From contig CACNIK010000001.1 in NCBI GenBank assembly GCA_902620525.1, forward strand, positions 101,001-165,000: DNA of 64,000 nucleotides, in the 5' to 3' direction. Below, piece by piece: positions 1 through 8,224 of this stretch. The translations under genes and the position numbers were made by a program. The notes beneath the pieces are model-generated. The model saw nothing but the letters and a program-made list of their open reading frames with translations, had not been told where the DNA came from and did not search any database. Position 1 is the first letter of the stretch; each line of letters opens with the position of its first letter. Source of the stretch: an uncultured Pelagibacteraceae bacterium. GTDB lineage: Bacteria > Pseudomonadota > Alphaproteobacteria > Pelagibacterales > Pelagibacteraceae.

Positions 1-410
1 TTAATGATTTTTTCTGTAAATGAGAATAAATCCTGACTTTTTTTCATAAATACATTCCCAATCAAATTTATTACTGCAATTTTTTTATTTTTAATTTCAT
101 AAATTCCGTAACCACTTCCAGGTTGTCCATCTAGTAAATTGGCTGGTCTTATTAATTTTTTTTCTATATCAATTATTTCTAAAATCTCTTTCTGATCCCA
201 AATATGATTTCCCGAAGTAATTACATCAACACCAGACTCAATTAGGTCTTTAAAATTTTTTTTTGTGATTCCTTTCCCGCTGTCCGCAGCATTTTCACCA
301 TTAGCAATTGTAAAATCTACTTTTTTTTCTTTTTTAATTTGATTTAATTTTTGCTTAATGACTTTCATCCCCGCTGGTCCGCACACATCACCTAATAAAA
401 GAATTTTCAT
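1..410 (-). CDS. YmdB-like metallophosphoesterase (TIGR00282 type), 3' end outside window
   Basis: The reading frame starts at ATG 410 and is still open at base 1, so about 136 N-terminal residues are visible and the C-terminus is missing. The motifs GDVCGPAG near residue 8, NGENAADSGKGI near 37 and GNHIWDQ near 62 are the metal-binding signatures of the YmdB/TIGR00282 calcineurin-like phosphoesterase family. Some members hydrolyse cyclic nucleotides in the cytoplasm; the substrate here cannot be told. Its start overlaps the stop of the upstream cyclo-ligase gene by four bases (ATGA), so it is the last visible gene of a leftward operon of four genes. Confidence 0.85.
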   Translation of the reverse strand, partial: MKILLLGDVCGPAGMKVIKQKLNQIKKEKKVDFTIANGENAADSGKGITKKNFKDLIESGVDVITSGNHIWDQKEILEIIDIEKKLIRPANLLDGQPGSGYGIYEIKNKKIAVINLIGNVFMKKSQDLFSFTEKII

Positions 411-970
411 TTCACGAAACCTTTCTCGGTATAGATATTGTTAAGTTTAAAATCAAAATTAGATGTTGGTAACTTTTTATATTTTTGAAACGAAAATGCT
501 ACTCCAATAGTTTCAATATTTTTATTCAGTTTTATTAATTTATACAAATATCGATCATAAAAACCTTTGCCATAACCAAGTCTATTTCTATAACTGTCAA
601 ATGCTACCAATGGGACAAGGACTATATCAGGTAAATGACTTTTTTTTTTGGTCTCATAAGGCTCAGGTACACCGAATTTATTGACAGATAATACATCTTT
701 CTCTTTCCATTCGACAAATTTCATAAGATTGCCGTCTAGAATTTTAGGTAAAAGAAATATTACTTTTGAATTTTTAAAATCATTTATTATTTTTAGAATA
801 TTAAATTCATAATTCGAAGGATAATAAAGTCCTATAAAGTAAATTTTTTTCATTTTACTTCTCTTTTTAATGTAATTTTTTAATTTACTCAATTTAGCGA
901 TTGAAACTTCAGAATATTTTTTTTTTCTAAGGGTTAGAAATTTTTTTCTTAGTTGGTCTTTATTTTTCAT
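407..970 (-). CDS. 5-formyltetrahydrofolate cyclo-ligase
   Basis: This 187-residue protein is the normal length for 5-formyl-THF cyclo-ligase, which converts 5-formyl-THF to 5,10-methenyl-THF with ATP in the cytoplasm. The C-terminal half has the family signature VPLVAFDSYRNRLGYGKGFYDRYL near residues 120-143, with the GYGKGFYDR nucleotide and folate loop. The N-terminus is the usual basic KKFLTLRKK helix. It overlaps ZapA upstream by one base (TAATG) and the phosphoesterase downstream by four, so translation is coupled. In many proteobacteria 6S RNA lies between zapA and this gene; here there is no room for it. Confidence 0.93.
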   Translation of the reverse strand: MKNKDQLRKKFLTLRKKKYSEVSIAKLSKLKNYIKKRSKMKKIYFIGLYYPSNYEFNILKIINDFKNSKVIFLLPKILDGNLMKFVEWKEKDVLSVNKFGVPEPYETKKKSHLPDIVLVPLVAFDSYRNRLGYGKGFYDRYLYKLIKLNKNIETIGVAFSFQKYKKLPTSNFDFKLNNIYTEKGFVK

Positions 971-1416
971 TACTGAATATTAGATGAAGTTTCAGCATTT
1001 TTGATAATTTTTTCCAAGGACTCAGTTGTTCTGTCTAACATGCTTTCATACATAGAATTGACCTCTTCTATATTTTTTTTAATAATTTCTATCTCTTTAT
1101 TTAAGTCTTTAATTTCTATCTCTTTTACATCTTTATATTTTATTGCCAACGATTTGAGCTCTATAAATTTTTTTGATAATTCATCTAGTTTATCTTTTTG
1201 ATCTTTTACTCTTTTCCTTAAATCAAAGTGTTCGTCGATTAGCTTTATTGCTGTAATTAACATAAGTTTATTTTCACCAATATTACCTAGCTTTTTTTTT
1301 AATTCTAAGTATTTCTTATCTAAGAAAAAGGTTAATTTTTTTAAAGACTCCTCCTGTCCATCATCACAAGATAAAAGATAGTCTTTCCCATTAAATTTAA
1401 TATTTACATTTGCCAT
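970..1416 (-). CDS. zapA: Cell division protein ZapA
   Basis: The first 70 residues match the ZapA fold: a short beta hairpin (NVNIKFNGKDYLLSC), a glycine-containing turn, and a helix with EENKLMLITAIKLIDE-like residues. A long charged coiled coil follows to residue 148. ZapA tetramers crosslink FtsZ filaments at the division ring. This copy is longer than the usual 100-110 residues because of the extended coiled coil. The upstream partner at 1404-1727 is another coiled-coil protein, an arrangement typical of alphaproteobacteria. The two overlap by 13 bases. Confidence 0.85.
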   Translation of the reverse strand: MANVNIKFNGKDYLLSCDDGQEESLKKLTFFLDKKYLELKKKLGNIGENKLMLITAIKLIDEHFDLRKRVKDQKDKLDELSKKFIELKSLAIKYKDVKEIEIKDLNKEIEIIKKNIEEVNSMYESMLDRTTESLEKIIKNAETSSNIQ

Positions 1417-1727
1417 TTTTCAATTTCATCTACGAGACTTTGAGTTTCTTGATTTAAATCATTAATATCTTGATTAAATTTTTTCTCAAGTTCTTTTTTA
1501 GACTTAAGCTCGTGTTCAAGTTTTTTTATTCTTTCGGTTAAATATTTATGCTCTCTAAGAATTTCTTGGTTTTTCTTTTCTAACTCTTCTTTTTCAGTTT
1601 TAATTGAGTCCCTCTCTTTTTCTATAGACTTATTATCAAAATTATGTTGTGAATAACTTGTATTTAAATTTGTTAATTTAGCAATTAACTGATTTAAATT
1701 TGTTTCTTTCTTCTCTAAATTTTTCAT
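1404..1727 (-). CDS. DUF4164-like coiled-coil protein upstream of zapA
   Basis: This 107-residue, highly charged protein is predicted to be almost entirely coiled coil, with heptads of Lys/Glu and Leu from about residue 8 to 105. It has no signal peptide or membrane segment. A small coiled-coil protein (DUF4164) is commonly encoded immediately before zapA in alphaproteobacteria, and position more than sequence supports that label. It is the first gene of the leftward zapA operon and shares a 59-bp divergent promoter region with transketolase. A role at the division ring is inference only. Confidence 0.6.
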   Translation of the reverse strand: MKNLEKKETNLNQLIAKLTNLNTSYSQHNFDNKSIEKERDSIKTEKEELEKKNQEILREHKYLTERIKKLEHELKSKKELEKKFNQDINDLNQETQSLVDEIEKWQM

Positions 1728-1735
1728 CGTGTTAA

Positions 1736-1755
1736 TATATCATAATATTGATATA
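1736..1755. repeat. Inverted repeat in the tkt/zapA divergent promoter region
   Basis: Arms TATATCA and TGATATA (7 bp each) are separated by TAATAT. The repeat lies between the divergent zapA and tkt operons and touches the tkt -35 box. It could be an operator or simply AT-rich symmetry. Confidence 0.4.
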
Positions 1756-1776
1756 CTTACTCTAAGTCTATATAGG
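1748..1776 (+). promoter_or_regulatory. Predicted sigma70 promoter of the tkt operon
   Basis: A TTGATA -35 (1748-1753) and TATAGG -10 (1771-1776) are separated by 17 bp. The predicted start of transcription is near 1783, only a few bases before the GTG start at 1787, so the mRNA would have almost no leader. This is predicted from sequence alone. Confidence 0.5.
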
Positions 1777-1786
1777 TAAATAAATA

Positions 1787-3769
1787 GTGAAAATAAAAGT
1801 TGATCAATTAGCAAACGCAATTAGATTCTTATCTATCGATGCAGTTCAAAAAGCCAATTCAGGACATCCTGGAATGCCTATGGGTATGGCAGATGTTGCC
1901 ACGGTGCTATTTAAATTCCACCTGAGGTTTAATCCAAAAAATCCTTCTTGGATAAATAGAGACAGATTTATTTTATCTGCTGGTCATGGATCAATGCTTT
2001 TGTACTCATTACTCTATTTGACTGGTTATGAGAAAGTAAGATTAGAGGATATAAAAAACTTTAGACAATTAAATTCTATTTGTGCTGGACATCCAGAGTA
2101 TATCAATAATTCTGGCATCGAAACTACAACTGGTCCTTTGGGACAAGGTCTTGCTAATGCAGTTGGCCTAGCAATAGCATCAGAGAATTATAAAAAAAAA
2201 TTTGGTCACAAGATAATTAATAATAAGACTTATGTCATAGCAAGCGATGGGGATTTAATGGAAGGAATAAGCCATGAGTCAATGAGTTTAGCAGGTCACT
2301 TAAAATTAAAAAATTTAATTGTTTTTTTTGACAATAATAAAATTTCAATAGATGGATCTACCTCGTTGAGTGTGTCTGATAATTACAAAAAAAGATTTGA
2401 GTCCTATGGTTGGAATTTTATAGAAATAAATGGCCATAATGTAAAACAAATTGATACTGCAATTAAAAAAGCCCACAAGTCTAAAAAGCCTACCTTAATT
2501 TCTTGTAAAACAATAATTGGTTATGGTTCGCCTAATAAATCTGGAAAGTCCTCTTCTCACGGCGCTCCTTTAGGTGATGATGAGATAAAATTAGTTAGAA
2601 AAAAACTTAAATGGCCACATCATCCATTTGAAATACCAAGTGAAATTCTAGAAGAATGGAGGAAAATTGGAGATAAAGGAGTGGTGGAAGAAAAAAATTG
2701 GTTAGATGATCTTAATAATTCTAAAAAGGAAATTAAAGAAAATTTTAATAATCTTAATAATGCAATTTTTAAAGATAGACTAAATGGTTTAATCAGTTCA
2801 GAAAAAGAAAAGTACTTTAAAGAAAAACCATTAATGGCTACTAGACAATGTTCAATGAAAGTTATTGAATCTTTAAATAATTTTATGTCTAATTTAATTG
2901 GTGGATCTGCAGATTTAAGTGGTTCGAATAATACAAAAACTTCTAATTCATTAACTTTAAATTCTAAAAACTATGGAGGTAATTACATACATTTTGGAGT
3001 AAGAGAGCATGGGATGGCAGGAATTATGAATGGTATTGCGCTGTATCACAATCTAATACCCTATGGTGGAACATTTTTAATTTTTTCTGATTATTGTAAA
3101 CCGTCAATAAGGCTTTCAGCTTTAATGGGATTGCGTGTTATATATATTTTCTCTCACGACTCAATTGGTTTAGGGGAAGATGGGCCAACACATCAACCCA
3201 TAGAACATTTAGCAGGTTTAAGAGCAATACCTAATTTAAATGTTTTCAGACCAGCAGATATTAATGAAACTTTAGAATGTTGGGAAGCTTCTTTAAATAA
3301 TGATAAGGGACCAAGTGCAATCATACTTTCAAGACAAAAGTTAAAATATATAAGCAAATATCCTGATAAAAATAATAGATGTCTAAGAGGAGCATACGAA
3401 ATAAATATTACATCTCATGATAATAAAGCGACAATAGTCGCATCTGGATCTGAGGTCGAATTAGCTCTATCTACACAAGAACTTTTAAAAGAATTAGGTA
3501 TTGAGACTAAAGTTGTTTCTATGCCATGCCAAGAATTATTTGACCAACAAGATGATGATTATAAAAACAAAATTTTAGAAAATGATAGGCTTATCGTTTC
3601 TATTGAAGCAGGATCTGTAGTTTGTTGGCATAAGTATTTAAAAAAAGATGACATTGCAATGGGGATAGATGAGTTTGGAAAAAGCGCACCTTATAAAGAA
3701 ATTTATGAGGAAATGAATTTAACTTCAAATAAAATAGCTTCCCTCATTCAAGAAAAAATAAGAAAATAA
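1787..3769 (+). CDS. tkt: Transketolase
   Basis: This is a full-length 660-residue transketolase, which moves two-carbon ketol units between sugar phosphates in the pentose phosphate pathway with thiamine diphosphate and a divalent metal. Visible motifs are SGHPG near residue 25 (catalytic His), GPLGQGLANAVG at 116-127, the ThDP motif SDGDLMEG with NN about 30 residues later (153-184), and REHGMAGIMNG in the pyrimidine domain. The start codon is GTG, with no alternative ATG before the conserved N-terminus. It heads an operon with pgk 15 bases downstream. In many alphaproteobacteria gap sits between tkt and pgk; here it is absent. Confidence 0.97.
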   Translation: MKIKVDQLANAIRFLSIDAVQKANSGHPGMPMGMADVATVLFKFHLRFNPKNPSWINRDRFILSAGHGSMLLYSLLYLTGYEKVRLEDIKNFRQLNSICAGHPEYINNSGIETTTGPLGQGLANAVGLAIASENYKKKFGHKIINNKTYVIASDGDLMEGISHESMSLAGHLKLKNLIVFFDNNKISIDGSTSLSVSDNYKKRFESYGWNFIEINGHNVKQIDTAIKKAHKSKKPTLISCKTIIGYGSPNKSGKSSSHGAPLGDDEIKLVRKKLKWPHHPFEIPSEILEEWRKIGDKGVVEEKNWLDDLNNSKKEIKENFNNLNNAIFKDRLNGLISSEKEKYFKEKPLMATRQCSMKVIESLNNFMSNLIGGSADLSGSNNTKTSNSLTLNSKNYGGNYIHFGVREHGMAGIMNGIALYHNLIPYGGTFLIFSDYCKPSIRLSALMGLRVIYIFSHDSIGLGEDGPTHQPIEHLAGLRAIPNLNVFRPADINETLECWEASLNNDKGPSAIILSRQKLKYISKYPDKNNRCLRGAYEINITSHDNKATIVASGSEVELALSTQELLKELGIETKVVSMPCQELFDQQDDDYKNKILENDRLIVSIEAGSVVCWHKYLKKDDIAMGIDEFGKSAPYKEIYEEMNLTSNKIASLIQEKIRK

Positions 3770-3783
3770 TAAATTCTAAACTT

Positions 3784-4974
3784 ATGGAAAAAATAAGAAG
3801 TTTTAATGACAATATAGATATCAAAAATAAAAGAGTAATACTTCGATCTGATTTTAATGTACCCATTATTAACGAGGTCATTCAAGACAAAACTAGGATA
3901 AATTTAAGTATACCTTTTATTCAAAATTTATTGAAAAGACAGGCAAAAGTTTTAATAATTTCCCACCTTGGAAGACCTAAAAGTGGAAAGGATCTAAACT
4001 TTTCTTTGAAACCTGTTTATAAATATCTCAAGGAAAAAATTGAAAATAAAATATATTTTTTTTCAGAAAAGATTACAAATAGAACGAAAGATAAATTGAG
4101 TTTTATAAATAGTGGTGAAATAATTTTTTTTGAAAATATCAGATTTGATGAGGGTGAAATTAAAAACGATGAGAATTTTGCAAAAAATCTATCGTCTTTA
4201 GGAGATGTATATATTAATGATGCTTTTTCATGTGCTCATAGGAAACAGGCTTCTATACATAAAATTACTAAACACACAAAAAATTCTTTTGCTGGACCAT
4301 TGTTTATGAAGGAAATCCATTCAATAAATATGGTTTTAAAAAATAAGAAAAGTCCAACAACTTGTATAATTGGTGGATCAAAAATTTCAACAAAACTTGG
4401 TGTTGTTACCTCTTTGATAAATAAAGTTGATAACTTAATTATCATAGGTGCAATGGCAAACAATTTTATAAAATTTAGGGGAAATAAAATAGGAAAATCG
4501 TTAGTAGAGTCTGGTTCAGACAAAATGATCGAAGAGATATACAATAAAGTTGATAACAGTAATTGTGAAATTGTTACACCATTTGATTTTGCAGTTTCTA
4601 ACTCTACTGATGGTGAGGCAATATTTAGAGATTTAAATGAAGTCAAAGATAACGAGATAATTCTGGACATAGGTCCACAAACTATTGAAAGAATTAGTAA
4701 GATTATTGATATTTCTAAAACAGTTCTTTGGAATGGACCAGCTGGGTATTTTGAAAATAAGAATTTTTCAAAGGGAACTATTTCCTTAGCAAAAAAAATT
4801 TCTGATAATACAAATGAGAATTCTTTAATATCAATTGTAGGTGGTGGGGACACTATTTCCTCTATTAAAAATAACAGACTAAGTGTAAAATTTACTCACT
4901 TATCAACAGCAGGGGGAGCTTTTTTAGAGTATATAGAGGGAAAAAACTTGCCTGGAATAGAAGTTTTAAAATAA
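3784..4974 (+). CDS. pgk: Phosphoglycerate kinase
   Basis: At 396 residues this is normal length for PGK, which interconverts 1,3-bisphosphoglycerate plus ADP and 3-phosphoglycerate plus ATP. The RSDFNVP substrate motif is at about residues 21-27, with HLGRPK near 60, INDAFSCAHR near 143, GGSKISTKLGV near 197 and the nucleotide loop GGGDTISSI near 352. The second gene of the tkt-pgk-fda unit, it is separated by 14 bases from tkt and 9 from the aldolase, so all three are likely cotranscribed for gluconeogenesis and lower glycolysis. Confidence 0.97.
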   Translation: MEKIRSFNDNIDIKNKRVILRSDFNVPIINEVIQDKTRINLSIPFIQNLLKRQAKVLIISHLGRPKSGKDLNFSLKPVYKYLKEKIENKIYFFSEKITNRTKDKLSFINSGEIIFFENIRFDEGEIKNDENFAKNLSSLGDVYINDAFSCAHRKQASIHKITKHTKNSFAGPLFMKEIHSINMVLKNKKSPTTCIIGGSKISTKLGVVTSLINKVDNLIIIGAMANNFIKFRGNKIGKSLVESGSDKMIEEIYNKVDNSNCEIVTPFDFAVSNSTDGEAIFRDLNEVKDNEIILDIGPQTIERISKIIDISKTVLWNGPAGYFENKNFSKGTISLAKKISDNTNENSLISIVGGGDTISSIKNNRLSVKFTHLSTAGGAFLEYIEGKNLPGIEVLK

Positions 4975-4983
4975 ATAACAATT

Positions 4984-6000
4984 ATGAATATTGAGGACAT
5001 AGCAAAAAAAATGTGTGCTAAAGGAAAAGGTATACTAGCTGCAGATGAAAGCACCGGTACTATTGCAAAGAGATTTAAAAGTATAAACGTAGAAAATTTA
5101 GAGAAAAATAGATTAACTTTTAGACAAACATTGTTTAATGCAAGTGGGATGAAGGATTATATCGGGGGTGTTATTCTTTTTGATGAAACAATCAAACAGA
5201 AAACTACTCTGGGTCCAACTATTCCAGATTTAATTTCAAAACATGGTGCAATACCAGGAATAAAAGTTGACAAAGGAGCAAAACCTCTAGCGGGTTCTAG
5301 TGAAGAAACGGTTACCGAAGGCTTGGATGGTTTAAGAGAGAGATTAAAGGAGTATTATGGTTTAGGTGCAAGGTTCACAAAATGGAGAGCGGTATATAAA
5401 ATTAATAATAAATATCCCTCCTCACAATCTATTAAGTCCAACGCACATGCATTAGCAAGATACGCAGCGTTAGTACAAGAGTCAAAAATGGTTCCCATAA
5501 TTGAACCTGAGGTATTAATGGATGGGTCACATGATATTAAAAAGTGTTATCAAGTTACAACCGATGTTTTAAACGAATGTTACAACGAACTTGAAATCCA
5601 TAAAATTAATTTAAAGGGAACAGTTCTTAAACCTAACATGATAATACCTGGATCTGAATGTAAAAACAAAGCAAGCTCAGAAGAAATAGCAAAACAAACT
5701 TTAGATTGTCTTAAAAAAAATGTTCCTAGCGAAGTGCCAGGTATAGCATTTTTATCTGGTGGCCAATCTGAGATAGAAGCTAGTAAAAATTTAAATGAAA
5801 TAAATAAAATTAATGATACGAATTTTTTAATTACTTTTTCATATGGGAGAGGTTTGCAAGCAAGTGCATTGAAAGAATTTGGTAAGAACCAAGAAAATAT
5901 AGAAAATATTCAAAAAGCCTTTAATCATAGAGCTAAAATGAATGGACTTTCCTCCAAAGGAAAGTGGTCAGAAAATTTAGAAAAAGAATCAGCGGCTTAA
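4984..6000 (+). CDS. fda: Class I fructose-bisphosphate aldolase
   Basis: The 338-residue protein has the eukaryote-like class I aldolase signature GKGILAADESTGTIAKRF at residues 14-31, the KWRAVY segment near 135, and the Schiff-base lysine region LKGTVLKPNM near 215. LSGGQSE near 258 is the phosphate loop. It cleaves fructose 1,6-bisphosphate to dihydroxyacetone phosphate and glyceraldehyde 3-phosphate, or runs in reverse, without a metal. It is third in the tkt-pgk-fda operon. Its last codons are overlapped by a spurious upstream extension of the next frame. Confidence 0.96.
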   Translation: MNIEDIAKKMCAKGKGILAADESTGTIAKRFKSINVENLEKNRLTFRQTLFNASGMKDYIGGVILFDETIKQKTTLGPTIPDLISKHGAIPGIKVDKGAKPLAGSSEETVTEGLDGLRERLKEYYGLGARFTKWRAVYKINNKYPSSQSIKSNAHALARYAALVQESKMVPIIEPEVLMDGSHDIKKCYQVTTDVLNECYNELEIHKINLKGTVLKPNMIIPGSECKNKASSEEIAKQTLDCLKKNVPSEVPGIAFLSGGQSEIEASKNLNEINKINDTNFLITFSYGRGLQASALKEFGKNQENIENIQKAFNHRAKMNGLSSKGKWSENLEKESAA

Positions 6001-6005
6001 TTACA

Positions 6006-6608
6006 TTGAAAAAAATAGTATATTTGATTTCACCCAATGAAATTAAAAAACAATTTTACGACGATTTAAATAAAGTTTTATCACACGGAAATGTTAAATT
6101 TTTCCAACTTAGGCTTAAAAAAATTAAAAAAAATAATCTTTTAAAAATAGCAAAAAAAATTCAAAAAATTACCTACAGACATAAGGTTAAACTAATTATT
6201 AATGATAATTATAATTTAGTATCAAAAACTAAAGCTGATGGTTGTCATATGGGTCAACTTGACGGATCAATTAAATTAGCAAAACAAAAGCTCAAAAATA
6301 AAATTTTAGGAATTACTTGTCATGACTCAATAGAACTTGCTAAGAAAGCAATTAAATATAAGGTAAGCTATTTAGCTTTTGGTTCTTTCTATAAATCTAA
6401 GCTTAAGCCTGAAGCTAAAAAAGCTGATCCAAAAATTATGATAGAAGTAAAAAAAAAAATTAAATGTCCAATCGTTGTTATTGGAGGTATTAATAATTTA
6501 AATTATAAAAAATTCATTAAATTGGGTGCAAAATATATTGCAATATCAAGTTTTATTTGGGATAACCCGAAATTAAAACCTGAAATAGCTATAAAAAAAT
6601 TTAAATGA
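6006..6608 (+). CDS. thiE: Thiamine-phosphate synthase-like protein (ThiE/TenI family)
   Basis: A TIM-barrel protein of about 200 residues. IINDNYNLVSKTKADGCHMG corresponds to the ThiE IINDR...GADGVHLGQ signature; LGITCHD, the FGSFYKSKLKP loop and VVIGGIN follow in family order. ThiE joins hydroxymethylpyrimidine diphosphate and thiazole phosphate. I place the start at TTG 6006, six bases after the aldolase stop, because the family begins with the first beta strand (KKIVYLIS). The in-frame ATG at 5964 would overlap the aldolase by 37 bases with a non-conserved extension. A regulatory TenI-like role is an alternative. It overlaps efp by four bases. Confidence 0.8.
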   Translation: MKKIVYLISPNEIKKQFYDDLNKVLSHGNVKFFQLRLKKIKKNNLLKIAKKIQKITYRHKVKLIINDNYNLVSKTKADGCHMGQLDGSIKLAKQKLKNKILGITCHDSIELAKKAIKYKVSYLAFGSFYKSKLKPEAKKADPKIMIEVKKKIKCPIVVIGGINNLNYKKFIKLGAKYIAISSFIWDNPKLKPEIAIKKFK

Positions 6609-7168
6609 AAATAACTGCAAATGAAATAAAACCTGGGATGATAATAGAACACAAAAACGATTTGTGGAATGTGTTGAAAACTCAACATGTAAAGCCTGGA
6701 AAAGGAGGGGCATTTAATCAGGTTGAATTAAAAAGTTTATTAAAAGGTACAAAATTAAATGAAAGGTTCAGATCAAGTGAAAATGTAGAGAAAGCAGAAG
6801 TAGATGAAAAAAAATTTAACTTTTTATACTCAGATGATAAAAATTCTTTCTTTATGGATAACGTCTCTTTTGAACAAATATCAATGCTGAATGATTTAAT
6901 AGGTGAAAAAGTAAAATTACTTAAAGAAAATTTAGAAGTTACTATATCATTATTAGAAGAAAAACCATTATCAATTGAACTTCCAAAAAATATTGATTGT
7001 GTGGTGGATACAACTGATGCAGTTGTGAAGGGTCAAACGGCAGCTTCTTCATACAAACCTGCAAAACTCGATAACGGTCTCATGATATCGGTGCCGCCTT
7101 TTATCGAAAATGGTGACAAAATTATAATAGATTCGAGAAGCTTAGAATACGTAAAAAAAAATAATTAA
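6605..7168 (+). CDS. efp: Elongation factor P
   Basis: This 187-residue, three-domain EF-P rescues ribosomes stalled on polyproline. The N-terminal KOW-like domain includes the tip loop HVKPGKGGAF, whose Lys33 is the residue modified in lysylated EF-Ps. The C-terminal OB domains end with GDKIIIDSRSLEYVKK. The start ATG overlaps the thiE stop by four bases and the stop is one base from suhB, so expression is coupled. No EpmA or EpmB modification gene is visible in the window. Confidence 0.96.
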   Translation: MKITANEIKPGMIIEHKNDLWNVLKTQHVKPGKGGAFNQVELKSLLKGTKLNERFRSSENVEKAEVDEKKFNFLYSDDKNSFFMDNVSFEQISMLNDLIGEKVKLLKENLEVTISLLEEKPLSIELPKNIDCVVDTTDAVVKGQTAASSYKPAKLDNGLMISVPPFIENGDKIIIDSRSLEYVKKNN

Positions 7169-7169
7169 T

Positions 7170-7979
7170 ATGAGAATTAATTCACCTAAGTTAAACATTA
7201 TGTATAAAGCTTGTATGAAAGCCTCTAAGTCCTTAATAAGAGATTTTGGAGAAATAGAAAATCTACAGGTGTCATCAAAAGGACCAGGAGACTTTGTATC
7301 TTCAGCGGACAAGAGAACAGAAAAAATTATCATTGAAGAAATACTAAAAGCATATCCTGATCACGGCATTTTAAGTGAAGAAGTAGGGAAAATTAATCAA
7401 AAAAATAAAACTAATAGATGGATTATAGATCCAATTGATGGAACCAGTAATTTTCTTAACGCAATACCACAATTTGCTATCTCAATTGGTTACGAAGAAG
7501 ATAGTCAAATTAAAAATGGTTTAATTTTTGATCCAATAAAAAATGAACTTTTTTTCGCAGAAACCGGCAACGGAGCTTTTTTAAATAATTCTAGAATAAG
7601 AGTTTCAAAGAAAAAATATTTAAGACATTCATTGCTGGGAACAGGTGGTCCAAGAAGCAGTAGTAAAATAAAAAATGCAATTTTTCACGAGTTTGTAAAA
7701 ATTTCAAAAGAGGTGGAAACTCCTATAAGAAAATATGGAAGCGCGTCTTTAGATATGGCTAGTGTAGCATGTGGAAGATTTGATGGATTTTGGCAGAGAG
7801 AATTAAGTTACTGGGATGTTGCCGCAGGAATAGTTATTATTAAAGAGGCTGGCGGGTTTGTTGATTTTTTAGATGGAGAAGTAGATGAGAGTAAAAAAAG
7901 GAATTTAGTAGCCACTAATTCATTAATTCATAAAGAATTATTAGATTTAATTAAAAAAAAAAATATTGAGAAAGATTAG
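7170..7979 (+). CDS. suhB: Inositol monophosphatase family protein (SuhB-like)
   Basis: The 269-residue protein has the lithium-sensitive phosphatase signatures: the metal ligands EE at 70-71, DPIDGTSNF at 87-95, and WDVAAG near 208 in the C-terminal half. Members hydrolyse inositol 1-phosphate and similar phosphomonoesters; SuhB also acts in rRNA antitermination in some bacteria. It begins one base after efp. The efp-suhB order is common in alphaproteobacteria. A second, divergent family member lies at 61028-61807. Confidence 0.92.
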   Translation: MRINSPKLNIMYKACMKASKSLIRDFGEIENLQVSSKGPGDFVSSADKRTEKIIIEEILKAYPDHGILSEEVGKINQKNKTNRWIIDPIDGTSNFLNAIPQFAISIGYEEDSQIKNGLIFDPIKNELFFAETGNGAFLNNSRIRVSKKKYLRHSLLGTGGPRSSSKIKNAIFHEFVKISKEVETPIRKYGSASLDMASVACGRFDGFWQRELSYWDVAAGIVIIKEAGGFVDFLDGEVDESKKRNLVATNSLIHKELLDLIKKKNIEKD

Positions 7980-8000
7980 TTTATACTATATTAGTCGATC

Positions 8001-8222
8001 ATGAAAAAAAACATACACCCTAACTATCATAGGATAAACGTAGTAATGACAGATGGTACTAAATTTGAAACTATGTCAACTTGGGGCAAAGAAAATGATA
8101 CACTAAAATTAGATATTGATCCAAAATCTCATTTCGCTTGGACTGGTGGATCACAAAAAATTTTAGATAAAGGTAGAGTCAGCCGTTATAATAAAAAATT
8201 TAGTAATTTAAGAAAAAAATAG
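8001..8222 (+). CDS. rpmE: 50S ribosomal protein L31
   Basis: The 73-residue sequence starts with [19 protein letters not shown] and has the [11 protein letters not shown] segment of L31. It contains no CxxC pair, so it is the zinc-independent form. It lies 21 bases after suhB and two bases before the TrcR-like gene. Confidence 0.93.
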   Translation: MKKNIHPNYHRINVVMTDGTKFETMSTWGKENDTLKLDIDPKSHFAWTGGSQKILDKGRVSRYNKKFSNLRKK

Positions 8223-8224
8223 AT

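Noticed and set aside
4236..4853. 205-codon frame antisense to pgk
   Set aside because: A shadow of pgk codon usage; no independent promoter, ribosome-binding site or protein family resemblance.
5964..6005. ATG 5964 as the start of the ThiE-like gene
   Set aside because: It overlaps the aldolase by 37 bases and adds non-conserved residues; TTG 6006 fits the family N-terminus.
7955..7968. Long A runs in coding regions as phase-variation switches
   Set aside because: Runs of 8-10 A occur throughout core and island genes and follow from Lys/Asn-rich, AT-rich coding; no gene is seen broken at such a run.
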